A stretch of 64,000 bases of DNA from Neisseria mucosa (GCF_013267835.1 NZ_CP053939.1:496001-560000); one strand, 5' to 3'. Counted from the stretch's first letter, positions 22,358 through 32,467 are shown. Program-made: numbers and translations. Notes: generated by a model from the letters alone, not told the origin.

Positions 22358-23668
22358 ATGACCGCAGCTTCCGCTCCGCTTTTGCGCTTCATTACCGCCG
22401 GCAGTGTCGATGACGGCAAATCCACCCTCATCGGCCGCCTGCTCTACGACAGCAAAACCTTACTGACCGACCAGCTTGACAAGCTCAACCGCGCTGCTGA
22501 AAACGGCGAAACGCCCGACTTCGCCAGCCTGACAGACGGCCTTGCCGCCGAGCGCGAACAAGGCATTACCATTGACGTGGCCTACCGTTATTTCGCCACG
22601 CCCAAACGCAAATTCATCATTGCCGATACGCCGGGACATGAGCAATACACGCGCAATATGGTTACCGGCGCATCGACTGCCGATGCCGCCATTATTTTGG
22701 TTGATGCCACACGCGTTGATTTTTCAGGCAGCGAGCCAGTCCTACTGCCCCAAACCAAACGCCACAGCGCGATTCTGAAACTTTTGGGCTGCCCCAACAT
22801 CATTGTCGCCGTCAACAAACTCGACCTGCTCGACTTTGACGAAGCCAAATATCAAGCCATTATCGAGGCCTACCGCAAACTGGCGGAACAAATCGGCCTC
22901 AAAGCACACATCCACTTCCTGCCCATCAGCGCATTAAAAGGCGACAATATCGTCAATGCCAGCAGCCAAACCCCGTGGTATCAAGGTTTACCGCTTTTGC
23001 CTTTGCTTGAAAGCCTGCCTGTCAACCGTCAAAATGCCGCTGACCAAGCCGTGCACTTTCCCGTACAACGCGTGGCGCGCCAAGACGGCAGCAGCAGCGA
23101 CGACTTCCGCGGTTATCAAGGCAGATTGGAAGCAGGCCGTCTGAAAGTGGGCGATGAAGTCAAAGTTTTGCCCAGCGGCCATGTTGCCAAAGTTGCCGAA
23201 ATCTATAATGCCAACGGTAAAACCGAATCTGCCGAGGCAGGGGAAGTGTTGACTGTCGTTTTGGATACCGATATCGATATTTCACGCGGCAACAGCATTG
23301 TTTCAGCCGACAGCGCCATTGTTCCCGAACAACAATTTCAAGCCGCGCTTTGCTGGTTTGACGATATTCCGCTCAATCTGCGCCGCAAATATTTGCTGAA
23401 GCACACTACCCAAACTACGCCCGTAAAAATCAGCGAAATTGCCTACGTTTGGGACGTCAATACCCTCAGCCGGGTCGAATCTGCCGAAACGCTCAAGCTC
23501 AACGACATCGGCAGCGTCAGCCTCAAAACCCAGCAACCGCTCGCTGCTGCCGCATACGAAGACAATCATGCCCAAGGCGCGTTTATTTTGATTGACGAAG
23601 CCACCAATCATACTGTCGCGGCAGGCATGATACGCAAAGTCAGCGAAACAAACAGTTTTGAAATTTAA
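22358..23668 (+). CDS. cysN: sulfate adenylyltransferase GTPase subunit
   Basis: 436 aa from the ATG at 22358, which has GGAAAG just upstream; the frame opens 30 nt earlier without a ribosome site. GTPase motifs: G1 GSVDDGKST, G3 DTPGHEQY, G4 NKLD. CysN couples GTP hydrolysis to APS formation by CysD. It is slightly shorter than the roughly 475-aa E. coli protein, and no APS-kinase domain is fused. cysD normally precedes cysN; here the upstream gene is yddG, so cysD must be elsewhere. Confidence 0.93.
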   Translation: MTAASAPLLRFITAGSVDDGKSTLIGRLLYDSKTLLTDQLDKLNRAAENGETPDFASLTDGLAAEREQGITIDVAYRYFATPKRKFIIADTPGHEQYTRNMVTGASTADAAIILVDATRVDFSGSEPVLLPQTKRHSAILKLLGCPNIIVAVNKLDLLDFDEAKYQAIIEAYRKLAEQIGLKAHIHFLPISALKGDNIVNASSQTPWYQGLPLLPLLESLPVNRQNAADQAVHFPVQRVARQDGSSSDDFRGYQGRLEAGRLKVGDEVKVLPSGHVAKVAEIYNANGKTESAEAGEVLTVVLDTDIDISRGNSIVSADSAIVPEQQFQAALCWFDDIPLNLRRKYLLKHTTQTTPVKISEIAYVWDVNTLSRVESAETLKLNDIGSVSLKTQQPLAAAAYEDNHAQGAFILIDEATNHTVAAGMIRKVSETNSFEI

Positions 23669-23687
23669 AAGAAAAGTTGAAATAAAA

Positions 23688-23716
23688 GAAGGCCGTCTGA
23701 AGTTTCAGACGGCCTG
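23688..23716. terminator. DUS hairpin terminator between cysN and glyA
   Basis: Two DUS face each other over a 2-nt loop, followed by TGTTATTTT on the plus strand. It serves both converging genes. Confidence 0.8.
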
Positions 23717-23740
23717 TTATTTTATCCAAGTCGGAAATGC

Positions 23741-24991
23741 TTATGCGCCGTAAACCGGATATTTATTGCACAAAGCAGTCACTTGTTCGCGGACTTTGGC
23801 GAGGTTGGCTTCGTCTTCAGGATTGGCCAATACGTCGGCAACCAAGTTTGCCAATACGCGCGCGTCGGCTTCGTTAAAGCCGCGTGTGGTCATGGCGGCG
23901 GAGCCGATGCGGATGCCAGAGGTAACGAATGGTTTTTCCGGATCATTCGGGATGGCGTTTTTGTTGACGGTAATGTGAGCCTTGCCCAAAGCGGCTTCGG
24001 CGGCTTTGCCGGTGATTTTCATCGGTTGCAGGTCAACGAGGAAAACGTGGCTTTCTGTACGGCCGGATACGATGCGCAAACCGCGTTTAACCAACTCTTC
24101 CGCCATGGCGACAGCATTGATTTTCACTTGTTTTGCGTATTCTTTGAACTCAGGTTGCAACGCTTCTTTAAACGCTACGGCTTTGGCGGCGATAACGTGC
24201 ATCAACGGACCGCCTTGCAGGCTTGGGAAGATGGCAGAGTTCAGCGCTTTTTCGTGGGTATTGTCACGGCACAAAATCACACCGCCGCGAGGGCCGCGCA
24301 GGGTTTTGTGGGTGGTGGTGGTGACGAAGTCGCAGAATGGCACGGGGTTAGGATATTCGCCGCCGGCAATCAGGCCGGCATAGTGCGCCATGTCGACAAA
24401 GAGGTACGCGCCGACTTTATCGGCGATTTCACGGAATTTTGCCCAGTCTATTTGCAACGCGTAGGCAGATGCACCAGCCACAATCATTTTAGGTTTGTGT
24501 TCAAGAGCCAAACGTTCTACTTCGGCATAATCGAGAACTTCGTTTTCATCCAAACCATAAGTAATGGCGTTGTAGAGTTTGCCGGAGATGTTAACGCTTG
24601 CGCCGTGGGTCAAGTGGCCGCCGTGTGCCAGAGACATGCCCAAAATGGTGTCGCCCGGTTTCAAAACTGAAGCATATACGGCTTGGTTGGCTTGGGAGCC
24701 GGAGTGCGGTTGAACGTTGGCATAGGCGGCGTCAAACAGTTCTTTTACGCGGTCAATCGCTAATTGTTCAACAATATCAACGTGTTCACAGCCACCATAG
24801 TAGCGTTTGCCAGGATAGCCTTCAGCGTATTTGTTGGTCAATTGCGAACCTTGGGCTTCCATAACGGCACAGCTGACGTAGTTTTCAGAGGCGATCAGCT
24901 CGACGTGGTCTTGCTGGCGCTTGTCTTCTTGGGCGATGGCTGCTGCCAAATCGGGGTCATATTGTGCGAGGGTAACGCTTTTTGAAAACAT
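23741..24991 (-). CDS. glyA: serine hydroxymethyltransferase
   Basis: 416 aa from the ATG at 24991 ([13 protein letters not shown]), which has AAAGGA upstream; the longer frame adds 20 unlikely residues. PLP enzyme converting serine and tetrahydrofolate to glycine and 5,10-methylene-THF. Landmarks: [25 protein letters not shown], and the PLP-lysine motif [14 protein letters not shown] (about 220-233). Length and motifs are complete. Confidence 0.97.
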   Translation of the reverse strand: MFSKSVTLAQYDPDLAAAIAQEDKRQQDHVELIASENYVSCAVMEAQGSQLTNKYAEGYPGKRYYGGCEHVDIVEQLAIDRVKELFDAAYANVQPHSGSQANQAVYASVLKPGDTILGMSLAHGGHLTHGASVNISGKLYNAITYGLDENEVLDYAEVERLALEHKPKMIVAGASAYALQIDWAKFREIADKVGAYLFVDMAHYAGLIAGGEYPNPVPFCDFVTTTTHKTLRGPRGGVILCRDNTHEKALNSAIFPSLQGGPLMHVIAAKAVAFKEALQPEFKEYAKQVKINAVAMAEELVKRGLRIVSGRTESHVFLVDLQPMKITGKAAEAALGKAHITVNKNAIPNDPEKPFVTSGIRIGSAAMTTRGFNEADARVLANLVADVLANPEDEANLAKVREQVTALCNKYPVYGA

Positions 24992-25124
24992 GTTCTCGAT
25001 TCCTTTGTGATGGGCTGAAAATATAGGATGGAGTGCTGCGGATTGGTTCAAGATGAACTATTTTTCTTGCATTGTCAACAATTGTGTCGGGTGTTTGGTT
25101 TCAGACGGCCTGAGATTGAAGGGT

Positions 25125-25499
25125 TTATTTGAAAATATCATCTTGTTTTAAATGAAAATCCATTTTTTCCAGAAGCGCGGCTAAATCGGCTTCGGCTTGG
25201 GCGGCTTTGAGATTTTTTGCCAGTTCTACCAAGGCTACCGCATTTAATCGTTCTTTCTCCAGCCGTAGGGCTTCTTCGCTGAAGATTTTGATATTGTCTG
25301 CCGATTCGGCGGCATTTATTTTTTCAAATGGATAAAACGATTCTTCGTGTACGGCCAAACCGTCGGGCAGGGGCGCGGCATGGTTGAAATCGGCATCATT
25401 GACCGGCATCCATGAAGGATGGTTTTCAAGCAGGATAAATTGTCCGTCCATGCCGTTGATATGACGGAATAGGGTGGTTCGGCCATTGTGTAAACGCAT
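25125..25499 (-). CDS. hypothetical protein
   Basis: 124 aa, acidic, no signal peptide. The N-terminal half (RLHNGRTTLFRHINGMDGQFILLENHPSWMPV) looks globular; the C-terminal half (about 70-118) is a long charged helix likely to be coiled coil. Family not recognised. Next to glyA on the same strand but 130 bp upstream of it. The 220 bp beyond its start holds the ydcH promoter. Confidence 0.6.
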   Translation of the reverse strand: MRLHNGRTTLFRHINGMDGQFILLENHPSWMPVNDADFNHAAPLPDGLAVHEESFYPFEKINAAESADNIKIFSEEALRLEKERLNAVALVELAKNLKAAQAEADLAALLEKMDFHLKQDDIFK

Positions 25500-25640
25500 A
25501 AGCCCGATTGTATGCCCAAGTCGGCAAACCGTCTAGAAACCTGTTTCTTTCCATTGGGACGATGGCTAATGGTGATATTATTAATTTTGACATAAAACAG
25601 TTTCGGCTTAAAAAAGACTGGATAAAACGCCCGTGTTTGT

Positions 25641-25646
25641 TATAAT
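25641..25646 (+). promoter_or_regulatory. probable -10 box for the ydcH-like gene
   Basis: A perfect TATAAT about 75 nt before the start codon; the -35 region is poor (TGGATA-like). Confidence 0.45.
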
Positions 25647-25720
25647 GAAGCTAAAGATTAATTCGTCCTAGTTTTTGACAGCAGTACTTTTTTATTTAAT
25701 TAACAAGAGAGGAAAACAAA

Positions 25721-25939
25721 ATGTTTCCAGAATATCGCGATCTGATTTCTAAACTGAAACAAGAGGATGCACACTTTGCCCGTTTGTTTGAGGAGCACAA
25801 CGAGCTGGACGATAAAATTACCGGTTTGGTGAATAACGTGGTAACCAGCGGCGCCGAAGAAATCGAGGAGCTGAAAAAAGCCAAACTCAAACTCAAAGAC
25901 GAATTGTATGCCCTTTTGCAAAAAGCAGCAGGCAAATAA
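25721..25939 (+). CDS. ydcH: YdcH-family (DUF465) small coiled-coil protein
   Basis: 72 aa. FPEYRDLISKLKQEDAHFARLFEEHNELDDKI is the typical DUF465 opening, and the whole protein is a helical hairpin rich in Glu, Lys and Leu. Function unknown in general. Strong ribosome site (AGAGAGGA), own promoter and a long terminator. Confidence 0.9.
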   Translation: MFPEYRDLISKLKQEDAHFARLFEEHNELDDKITGLVNNVVTSGAEEIEELKKAKLKLKDELYALLQKAAGK

Positions 25940-25952
25940 TTAAAATTTGAAT

Positions 25953-26018
25953 AAGGCCGTCTGAACGGTATGATGGAAATCTCAGATTCCCTTTCATGCC
26001 GTTTCAGACGGCCTTTTT
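25953..26018 (+). terminator. extended DUS hairpin after ydcH-like gene
   Basis: The DUS arms continue inward with CGG-ATGA pairing to TCATGCCG, giving a long stem with a purine-rich loop and T5 after it. Confidence 0.85.
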
Positions 26019-26170
26019 AATTATTAGGCATTTGGTTATTTTTATTGGCTTAATTTAACGAATAATTGTAAATCACTCTTAATTGCATTGAAAACTCTGT
26101 TAAGTTTATTTAGAATCCTGAATAATTTTTATTTTGATTTTAACAAACAAAGTTAAAGAGAAACGATGCA

Positions 26171-28372
26171 ATGAAAACATTCACACTCGCCATTTTGCCT
26201 TTGGCATTAATCAGCGCATTCTCTCACGCTGCTGAAGAGAAAGCTGCCGAACAGGCTGAAGTCGATACCGTTTACGTTACTGCCGAGAAGCAACTGCAAC
26301 AGTCGCTGGGCGTATCGCGTATTTCAAAAGACGACATCGACAAGCGTCCGGCCGTCAACGATATTTCCGAATTTGTCCGCACCATGCCGGGCGTCAACCT
26401 GACCGGCAATACAGCGACGGGTCAGCGCGGCAACAAACGCCAAATCGACTTGCGCGGTATGGGCCCTGAAAACACATTGATTCTGATTGACGGCAAGCCT
26501 GTAAATTCGCGCCAGTCCGAGCGTATCAGTATGCGCGGTGAACGCAATACGCGCGGCGACAGCAACTGGGTACCGGTTGAAGAAATTGAATCCATCACCG
26601 TTTTGCGCGGTCCGGCGGCAACACGTTACGGCTCCGGCGCGATGGGTGGCGTGGTCAATATCGTTACCAAAAAAGTGTCTAAGGAATTTAAAGGCCAGGT
26701 CAATCTTTACGCCAATCAACCGCAAGACAGCAAAGAAGGCGCAACCCGCCGTATCGGCTTCAATTTGAGCGGTCCGATTATTCAAGATACTTTGGGCTTC
26801 CGCATTTACGGCAACCTGAATAAAACAGATGCAGATGCGGCCGATATTAATGAAGGACACGGCAACGACAGCGCGGCCGGTGTCGAAGGCATACGCAATA
26901 AAGACATTGCAGGCCGTCTGCAATGGAAAATCAGCCCTGCGCAAACATTGATTTTAGACAGCAGCTACAGCCGTCAGGGCAATATCTACAACGGCGATAC
27001 GCAAAACAGCAATCCGCGTTCTGCTTTAGTTAATTCTCTGGCTGACAGTAAAGCCGAAACTGCTCGTTTATATCGTTCCGCTTATTCTTTAACGCATGAT
27101 GGCGCATGGGAATGGGGCGATACCAAAAACGTGATCAGTTATGAGCGCACAGTCAACAGCCACTTACCTGAAGGTTTGGCCGGTGGTCCGGAAGGCAGCT
27201 ATACAGGCTTGGATTTTGTACAAAGCCGTCTGAAAAACCTGCGCTTCAGTAGCGAAGCAAATATTCCGTTCAAACTTGGAGTCGATAATGTATTGACGGT
27301 CGGTGCGGAATTTACTGACAGTAAATTGGACGATCCTGCTTCCAATACTCAGGGATTTAAAGACCAAGGTAAAACCGATGCGTTTATCGGTATCTCCGCA
27401 ACGCGCGGTGGCAAGGCTTCGCAACGAAACTGGGCAGCTTACGTTGAAGACAATATTTCATTGACCGATAAAACCCACCTGATTCCGGCCATCCGTTTCG
27501 ACCACAATAGCGACAGCGGCAGCAACTGGAGTCCGGCTTTGAACTTCTCGCATCAAATCGGCGAAAACTGGTTGGTCAAAGGCGGTATTGCCCGTGCGTA
27601 CAAAGCGCCAAACCTGTATCAAACCAATCCTGACTTTATCCTGTACACACGCGGTCAAGGCTGTCCGCTCAATGCGCCGAACAGTGTGCGTTGCTACTAT
27701 ATGGGCAATGGCAATTTGAAACCTGAAAGCAGCATCAATAAAGAGATTGGTCTTGAGTTCAACAAAAACGGCTGGCAGGCTTCGGCGACTTATTTCCACA
27801 ACGCGTACCGCAATAAAATCGTGATCGGCGACCAGCGTATTGCCACCAGCAATATCGGCAACTGGCTCCTGCAATGGGAAAATACGCCGAAAGCGACTAT
27901 TTCGGGTATCGAAGGCAACTTGGTGATTCCGTTGCATGACACACTCAAGTGGAGCAACAATTTCACTTACATGCACAAATCCGAAGATTATCAAGGCAAT
28001 CCATTGTCTTTGGTGCCGAAGCACACCATCAACAGCACATTGTCTTGGATGCCGAACGAACGCTTCGATGCCAATCTGACCTTTACCCACTACGGCCGCA
28101 CTAAACCGCGTGGCGTGGCGATTAATAGACTGGAACGAGATGGTAATCCTCGTGCAGGCGTGGCAGCGTTGTCTTCCGAACACAGCCAAACCCAAGTCGG
28201 CTCTTACGGCATTTGGGGCATCAACGCAGGCTATAACTGGAACAAACGCGTGGCCGTTCGTGGCGGTATCAGCAATCTGTTTGACAAAAAACTGTACCGC
28301 ACGACTGCCGGCGCACAAACTTACAACGAGCATGGCCGTGCCTTCTACGGCAGTTTGAAAGTATCGTTTTAA
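26171..28372 (+). CDS. TonB-dependent catecholate siderophore receptor (FepA/PfeA-like)
   Basis: 733 aa outer-membrane receptor. Signal peptide ending SHA (about 20); plug domain with IDLRGMGPENTLILIDGKPV and RGERNTRGDSNWVP…ITVLRGPAATRYGSGAMGGVVNIVTKK, the wording of the FepA/PfeA/IroN branch; then a 22-strand barrel ending in …YGSLKVSF with the terminal Phe required for assembly. A disulfide loop CPLNAPNSVRC sits in an outer loop. It probably imports ferric catecholates. No exact Fur box is evident upstream, and no transport genes are adjacent. Confidence 0.9.
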   Translation: MKTFTLAILPLALISAFSHAAEEKAAEQAEVDTVYVTAEKQLQQSLGVSRISKDDIDKRPAVNDISEFVRTMPGVNLTGNTATGQRGNKRQIDLRGMGPENTLILIDGKPVNSRQSERISMRGERNTRGDSNWVPVEEIESITVLRGPAATRYGSGAMGGVVNIVTKKVSKEFKGQVNLYANQPQDSKEGATRRIGFNLSGPIIQDTLGFRIYGNLNKTDADAADINEGHGNDSAAGVEGIRNKDIAGRLQWKISPAQTLILDSSYSRQGNIYNGDTQNSNPRSALVNSLADSKAETARLYRSAYSLTHDGAWEWGDTKNVISYERTVNSHLPEGLAGGPEGSYTGLDFVQSRLKNLRFSSEANIPFKLGVDNVLTVGAEFTDSKLDDPASNTQGFKDQGKTDAFIGISATRGGKASQRNWAAYVEDNISLTDKTHLIPAIRFDHNSDSGSNWSPALNFSHQIGENWLVKGGIARAYKAPNLYQTNPDFILYTRGQGCPLNAPNSVRCYYMGNGNLKPESSINKEIGLEFNKNGWQASATYFHNAYRNKIVIGDQRIATSNIGNWLLQWENTPKATISGIEGNLVIPLHDTLKWSNNFTYMHKSEDYQGNPLSLVPKHTINSTLSWMPNERFDANLTFTHYGRTKPRGVAINRLERDGNPRAGVAALSSEHSQTQVGSYGIWGINAGYNWNKRVAVRGGISNLFDKKLYRTTAGAQTYNEHGRAFYGSLKVSF

Positions 28373-28390
28373 GTAGAAGCGTATTAAATC

Positions 28391-28457
28391 AGGCCGTCTG
28401 AAACGGTGTGAAATGAAATCTAAGATTTCTGACACATGGTTTCAGACGGCCTTTTTG
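28391..28457 (+). terminator. extended DUS hairpin after the FepA-like receptor
   Basis: The DUS arms are extended by partial pairing of the loop sequence; a TTTTTGATTTT tract follows. Confidence 0.8.
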
Positions 28458-28504
28458 ATTTTAAATTTAGAAGTATTTGTTGTTACGGAATTTGCTTTAC
28501 TTTT

Positions 28505-28537
28505 TTAGAAAAGTAAAAGGGCGGCATTCGCCGCCCT
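28505..28537 (-). terminator. GC-rich terminator after the nitroreductase gene
   Basis: AGGGCGGC pairs with GCCGCCCT over a 4-nt loop; on the minus strand it is followed by TTTTACTTTT. No DUS. Confidence 0.85.
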
Positions 28538-28552
28538 ATGAATCTAAAAGAT

Positions 28553-29215
28553 TCATTCGACCCAAGTCACCATTTCTTCAATCGGTTTGCGTGATTTTTT
28601 GGTGATTTCTTTGGCTCGATAGCCGAATGTTGCTGCTACGGATACGCCCCATTCATTGGCATCAAACAGGCCTTCTGCCGCCAATACTTCGTTCATTTTG
28701 TCGTAGTTGAAGCCTTCGATTGGGCAGGAATCGATGCCGATGGCGGCTGCACCTGTGAGCATATTGGCTAAAGCAATATAGGTCTGCTTGCCGCTCCAGT
28801 CAAAGAGTGCGCGTTGGTCGTCGGCAATTTTAATATCGGTTTCTTGGAAGCTTTTGTATCTTGCCAACGCTTTTTCCAGCTGCTCGCCTTGCAGGCCCCT
28901 GCGTTCGGCAACGCTGCGGAAGAACGGGGTATCGTAACGGGCATTTTTCTTGGCAAGGATAATCACCAGATGGCTGCAGTCGTCCAGTTGCGATTGCATA
29001 CCCCAGCTGAAAGGTTTGAGCTTTTCTCTCAATGCTTTGTTTTGGATAACCAAAAATTTCCATGGCTCGGATCCGACAGAGCTGGGTGAGAGGCGGGCAA
29101 ATTCTAAAATCGCTGCAAAATCTTCTTGGCTGATTTTTTTGTCGGGATCGTAATAACGGGTGGAGCAGCGATTTTCGAATACTTGCAGCATTTGTTCGCG
29201 TGTAATTTTACTCAT
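28553..29215 (-). CDS. NAD(P)H nitroreductase family protein
   Basis: 220 aa FMN-dependent nitroreductase. FMN-binding marks: CSTRYYD near residue 18, LSPSSVGSEPWKFLVI (about 43-58), and the GAAAIGIDSCPIEGF segment. Such enzymes reduce nitroaromatics, quinones or flavins with NAD(P)H. Resembles NfsB-type proteins, but the natural substrate is unknown. AGG-containing ribosome site. Single-gene unit. Confidence 0.88.
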   Translation of the reverse strand: MSKITREQMLQVFENRCSTRYYDPDKKISQEDFAAILEFARLSPSSVGSEPWKFLVIQNKALREKLKPFSWGMQSQLDDCSHLVIILAKKNARYDTPFFRSVAERRGLQGEQLEKALARYKSFQETDIKIADDQRALFDWSGKQTYIALANMLTGAAAIGIDSCPIEGFNYDKMNEVLAAEGLFDANEWGVSVAATFGYRAKEITKKSRKPIEEMVTWVE

Positions 29216-29391
29216 TGGTTTTTCCTAATAAATGAAGATGTTATTTTGACCGTTTTGCCAATATCCGGTTTGCGTGAATTGGAGAAGGAAACAGGATAGG
29301 GCAGCACCATGTTAAATCAAACCCTGCGGCTAGGCTATCTTTTAATTTTGAATTTCGCAGAAAAAATCGATTAAGTATCAATATGAATATG

Positions 29392-29440
29392 AAAAGGCCG
29401 TCTGAAATTTTAAAAGTAAAGTTTCAGACGGCCTTTGATT
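29392..29440 (-). terminator. DUS hairpin terminator after aspA
   Basis: AAAGGCCGTCTGAAA and TTTCAGACGGCCTTT around a 20-nt AT-rich loop, just beyond the aspA stop. The interval 29216-29391 holds nothing else recognisable. Confidence 0.8.
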
Positions 29441-29451
29441 TTAAACCCTGG

Positions 29452-30849
29452 TTACAGGTGCGGATTCATCAGGTTTTCTGGGGAGAGGATGCGGTTGAGC
29501 TCTTCTTCGCTCAACAGGCCGCGCTCCAGTACGACTTCGCGCACGCCTTTGCCGGTTTGGGCGCAGATTTTGCCGACCAAATCGCCGTTGTGGTGGCCGA
29601 TGTATGGGTTCAGGTAAGTAACCAAACCGATGGAGTTAAAAACATAGCGTTCGCAGATTTCGCGGTTGACCGTAATGCCTTTGACGCATTTTTCGGACAG
29701 GTTGACCGCGGCATTGCCCAAGAGGGAAATGGTTTCAAACATACATTGGGCGATGACCGGCTCCATAACGTTCAGCTGTAACTGACCTGCTTCGGCTGCG
29801 AAAGTGATGGTGGTGTCGTTGCCGATGACTTTGAAGCACACTTGGTTGACGACTTCAGGAATCACGGGATTAACTTTGGCCGGCATGATGGACGAACCGG
29901 CCTGCAATTCAGGCAGGTTGATTTCTTTCAAACCGGCGCGTGGACCAGAAGAGAGCAGGCGCAAGTCGTTACAGATTTTGGATAGTTTGACAGCTGTGCG
30001 TTTCAATGCGCCGTGTACCATTACATATGCGCCGCAGTCGGAGGTCGCTTCGATCAGGTTTTCAGTCAGTTTGCAAGGCAGGCCGCTGACTTCGGAGAGT
30101 TTCTCAACGACCAAAGCCGCATAGCCTTTGGGTGTATTCACGCCCGTACCGATGGCGGTGGCGCCGAGGTTGACTTCAAGCAGCAGGGAGCGGGTGCGGT
30201 CGAGATTGAGGATTTCTTCTTCCAACAACACTTGGAAAGATTGGAATTCTTGGCCTGCAGTCATCGGCACGGCATCTTGAAGCTGGGTGCGGCCCATTTT
30301 CAAAACGTCTTTAAACTCTTCGGCTTTGGCGGCAAAGGCGTTTTTCAGGATAGCCAGTTTTTCGAGCAATTCGCCGATGCTGTAATACACGGCAAGGCGG
30401 AAGCCGGTAGGATAGGCGTCGTTGGTGGATTGGCTGGCATTGACATGGTCCATCGGATTGACGATGTCGTAGCGGCCTTTTTCGTATCCCAACACTTCCA
30501 GCGCAAGGTTGGCAATGACTTCGTTGGTGTTCATGTTGACCGAAGTACCGGCGCCGCCTTGATAAACGTCGGACGGGAATTGGTCGAGGCAGCGGCCTTT
30601 GACCAATACTTCGTCGCAGGCTTTTTCAATGGCGGCCGCGATTTCCGGCTTGATGGCACCCAATGCGCCGTTGGCTTGCGCGGTGGCTTTTTTAACCATC
30701 ACCATGCTGCGGACAAATTGCGGTACGTCGGAAATTTTTTGCGTGGAAATTTTAAAGTTTTCAATGGCGCGCAAAGTATGGATGCCCCAATATACTTCAG
30801 CAGGGATCTCACGGTCGCCCAATAAATCGTGTTCGATTCGTACAGTCAT
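29452..30849 (-). CDS. aspA: aspartate ammonia-lyase
   Basis: 465 aa. Converts aspartate to fumarate and ammonia. Fumarase/aspartase superfamily signature [11 protein letters not shown] (about residue 317), [17 protein letters not shown] and the [15 protein letters not shown] substrate loop are all present. Normal length. No aspartate transporter is adjacent. Confidence 0.96.
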   Translation of the reverse strand: MTVRIEHDLLGDREIPAEVYWGIHTLRAIENFKISTQKISDVPQFVRSMVMVKKATAQANGALGAIKPEIAAAIEKACDEVLVKGRCLDQFPSDVYQGGAGTSVNMNTNEVIANLALEVLGYEKGRYDIVNPMDHVNASQSTNDAYPTGFRLAVYYSIGELLEKLAILKNAFAAKAEEFKDVLKMGRTQLQDAVPMTAGQEFQSFQVLLEEEILNLDRTRSLLLEVNLGATAIGTGVNTPKGYAALVVEKLSEVSGLPCKLTENLIEATSDCGAYVMVHGALKRTAVKLSKICNDLRLLSSGPRAGLKEINLPELQAGSSIMPAKVNPVIPEVVNQVCFKVIGNDTTITFAAEAGQLQLNVMEPVIAQCMFETISLLGNAAVNLSEKCVKGITVNREICERYVFNSIGLVTYLNPYIGHHNGDLVGKICAQTGKGVREVVLERGLLSEEELNRILSPENLMNPHL

Positions 30850-30938
30850 TTCTCTTACCTTCTCGTATAGTTGTGTTGGTGTGCGTTATGCGTTTGGAAC
30901 ATTAGCCCAGTTCGGCAAGATTGTCCAGTCGGTAAGGC

Positions 30939-31139
30939 TTAATCGTCAGGGTGAAAACGTGCCGCTTCGCGCTCTTTCGCGGCTGTCTCTTTATCTTTCA
31001 ATTTCGCACCCAAGCCCAACATTTTTTCATATTCGGATTGCGGCGTGCCATCCTCTTCCATGCCGAATGCGCTGGCATTGACCCAAAGGGAAAGCAGGGA
31101 AACGATGAAGGCGAAAAAACCAACGATATACCAAAACAT
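30939..31139 (-). CDS. small single-pass membrane protein
   Basis: 66 aa. One N-terminal transmembrane helix (FWYIVGFFAFIVSLLSLWVNA) and a charged cytoplasmic tail (LKDKETAAKEREAARFHPDD). Good ribosome site (AAGGAAG). Function unknown; upstream of aspA on the same strand with about 90 bp between. Confidence 0.75.
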   Translation of the reverse strand: MFWYIVGFFAFIVSLLSLWVNASAFGMEEDGTPQSEYEKMLGLGAKLKDKETAAKEREAARFHPDD

Positions 31140-31274
31140 TTTTTTCTTCCTTGTGTGTCTGCGTGTGCAGATTGTTGTGGTTTGTAAAGATATGAATGTA
31201 GCACAAACACGGCAAGGTTTAAATTCCCTTACTTCGTCCTTTCATTCATTTACCTGTTATTGTTTAGAAAAGAA

Positions 31275-31311
31275 AAGGCCGTCTGAAAAGTAAGACTTTT
31301 CAGACGGCCTT
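31275..31311. terminator. DUS hairpin, 16-bp stem
   Basis: AAGGCCGTCTGAAAAG and CTTTTCAGACGGCCTT pair perfectly around a 5-nt loop, just after the small Cys-rich gene on the minus strand. Confidence 0.8.
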
Positions 31312-31329
31312 GGGACTATATCGGGAAGA

Positions 31330-31476
31330 TTAGCCGCCGCATGCGCCGCAGCAACCGCCTTCGCCATGACCGCCGCGTTTTTCTTCGTTGTTGACAACGG
31401 GCAGCTCGGTTTCTTCGGTTTGCTCTTTTTTATCTTCAGGCAAATCGTTTACTTTGATTTTGTTTTCTTCAGCCAT
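31330..31476 (-). CDS. 48-aa protein with Cys-rich CCGACGG tail
   Basis: Small ORF with a strong ribosome site (AAAGGA, 6 nt before ATG). Acidic/Lys-rich first 30 residues (MAEENKIKVNDLPEDKKEQ…), then RGGHGEGG and the C-terminal GGCCGACGG. The clustered Cys, His and Gly suggest metal or persulfide binding. The reading frame is closed tightly by a DUS terminator, which supports a real gene. Family unknown to me. Confidence 0.7.
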   Translation of the reverse strand: MAEENKIKVNDLPEDKKEQTEETELPVVNNEEKRGGHGEGGCCGACGG

Positions 31477-31774
31477 GATATATCCTTTCAATGGATTAGG
31501 GAGTGGAAAGATTCATAAAGATAGCATCTTTAGAGCGATAAACCAAGTAGTGCAAAACGGTCTTGTGATAATGCCATGACTTGGAACAATAAATTTGATT
31601 GCAAAAGCGTAAAGGCCGTCTGAAGGAATCTTTAGATGCGTGTCAGTTTCTATGGTTTGAAATGGTAGCAGAAAGATTTAAGAATGCTTGATTTGAAGGG
31701 ATAAACTGACATGGATTTCAAAAAACAATACAATGTTATCATCATCTGGACACCGCCAATTGATTGGAGCATAT

Positions 31775-32467
31775 ATGTATTCACACCACAGCGAACGCCA
31801 TTTCAGCAACCGCAACAATTGGCTTCGGGCAAGCGTATTGGGGGCCAATGACGGGCTGATTTCCACTGCCTCGCTATTGACAGGCGTAGCCGCAGCCACG
31901 CCTGATTTCCAAACCCTGCTGTTGACCGGTGTTTCGGCACTGATTGGGGGCGCGGTGTCGATGGCGGCGGGGGAGTACGTTTCCGTATCCAGCCAGTCGG
32001 ACACGGAAAAAGCCGATTTGCACAAAGAACGCCACGAATTGGCAAACAATCCTGACGCAGAGTTGGAAGAACTGACTGAAATTTACCGCCGCCGCGGTTT
32101 GTCCGGCGCGCTTGCCGCCGAAGTCGCGCAAGCCTTGATGGAACACGATGCACTTGCCGCCCACGCGCGCGACGAAATCGGCATCACCGAAACCTCGGCC
32201 GCCCGTCCCATGCAGGCCGCGCTGGCTTCTGCCGCTTCATTTTGTGCCGGCGCGATTTTGCCTTTACTGGTCGCGTTGACAGCTTCTAGTGCTATTGTCC
32301 CTGCATTGGCCGTCTCCACTTTGTGTGGACTGGCATTACTGGGTTATGTATCCGCCAAATTGGGCGGCGCGCCTGTCGTTCCTGCGGTTATACGCGTGTG
32401 CCTTTGGGGCGTGGCGGCATTGGCGATAACCGGATTTATTGGAAAATTGGCCGGTGTGGCGGTTTGA
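31775..32467 (+). CDS. VIT1/CCC1-family iron/manganese transporter
   Basis: 230 aa from the ATG at 31775, with GGAG 5 nt upstream; the frame is open 42 nt further but without a ribosome site. Five hydrophobic segments. NWLRASVLGANDGLISTASLLTGVAAA and GAVSMAAGEYVSVSSQSD are the signature VIT parts, followed by the acidic cytoplasmic helix with DAELEELTEIYRRRG that binds metal. Such proteins move Fe2+ or Mn2+ out of the cytosol. Confidence 0.9.
   Translation: MYSHHSERHFSNRNNWLRASVLGANDGLISTASLLTGVAAATPDFQTLLLTGVSALIGGAVSMAAGEYVSVSSQSDTEKADLHKERHELANNPDAELEELTEIYRRRGLSGALAAEVAQALMEHDALAAHARDEIGITETSAARPMQAALASAASFCAGAILPLLVALTASSAIVPALAVSTLCGLALLGYVSAKLGGAPVVPAVIRVCLWGVAALAITGFIGKLAGVAV

Noticed and set aside
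23783-24670. A 295-codon plus-strand ORF
   Set aside because: It lies entirely antisense to glyA, which has full family motifs; the long open frame follows from glyA codon usage.
26171-28372. Naming this receptor FetA
   Set aside because: Its plug motifs (RGERNTRGDSNWVP) belong to the FepA/PfeA branch; the FetA-like wording is in the other receptor at 39541-41637.
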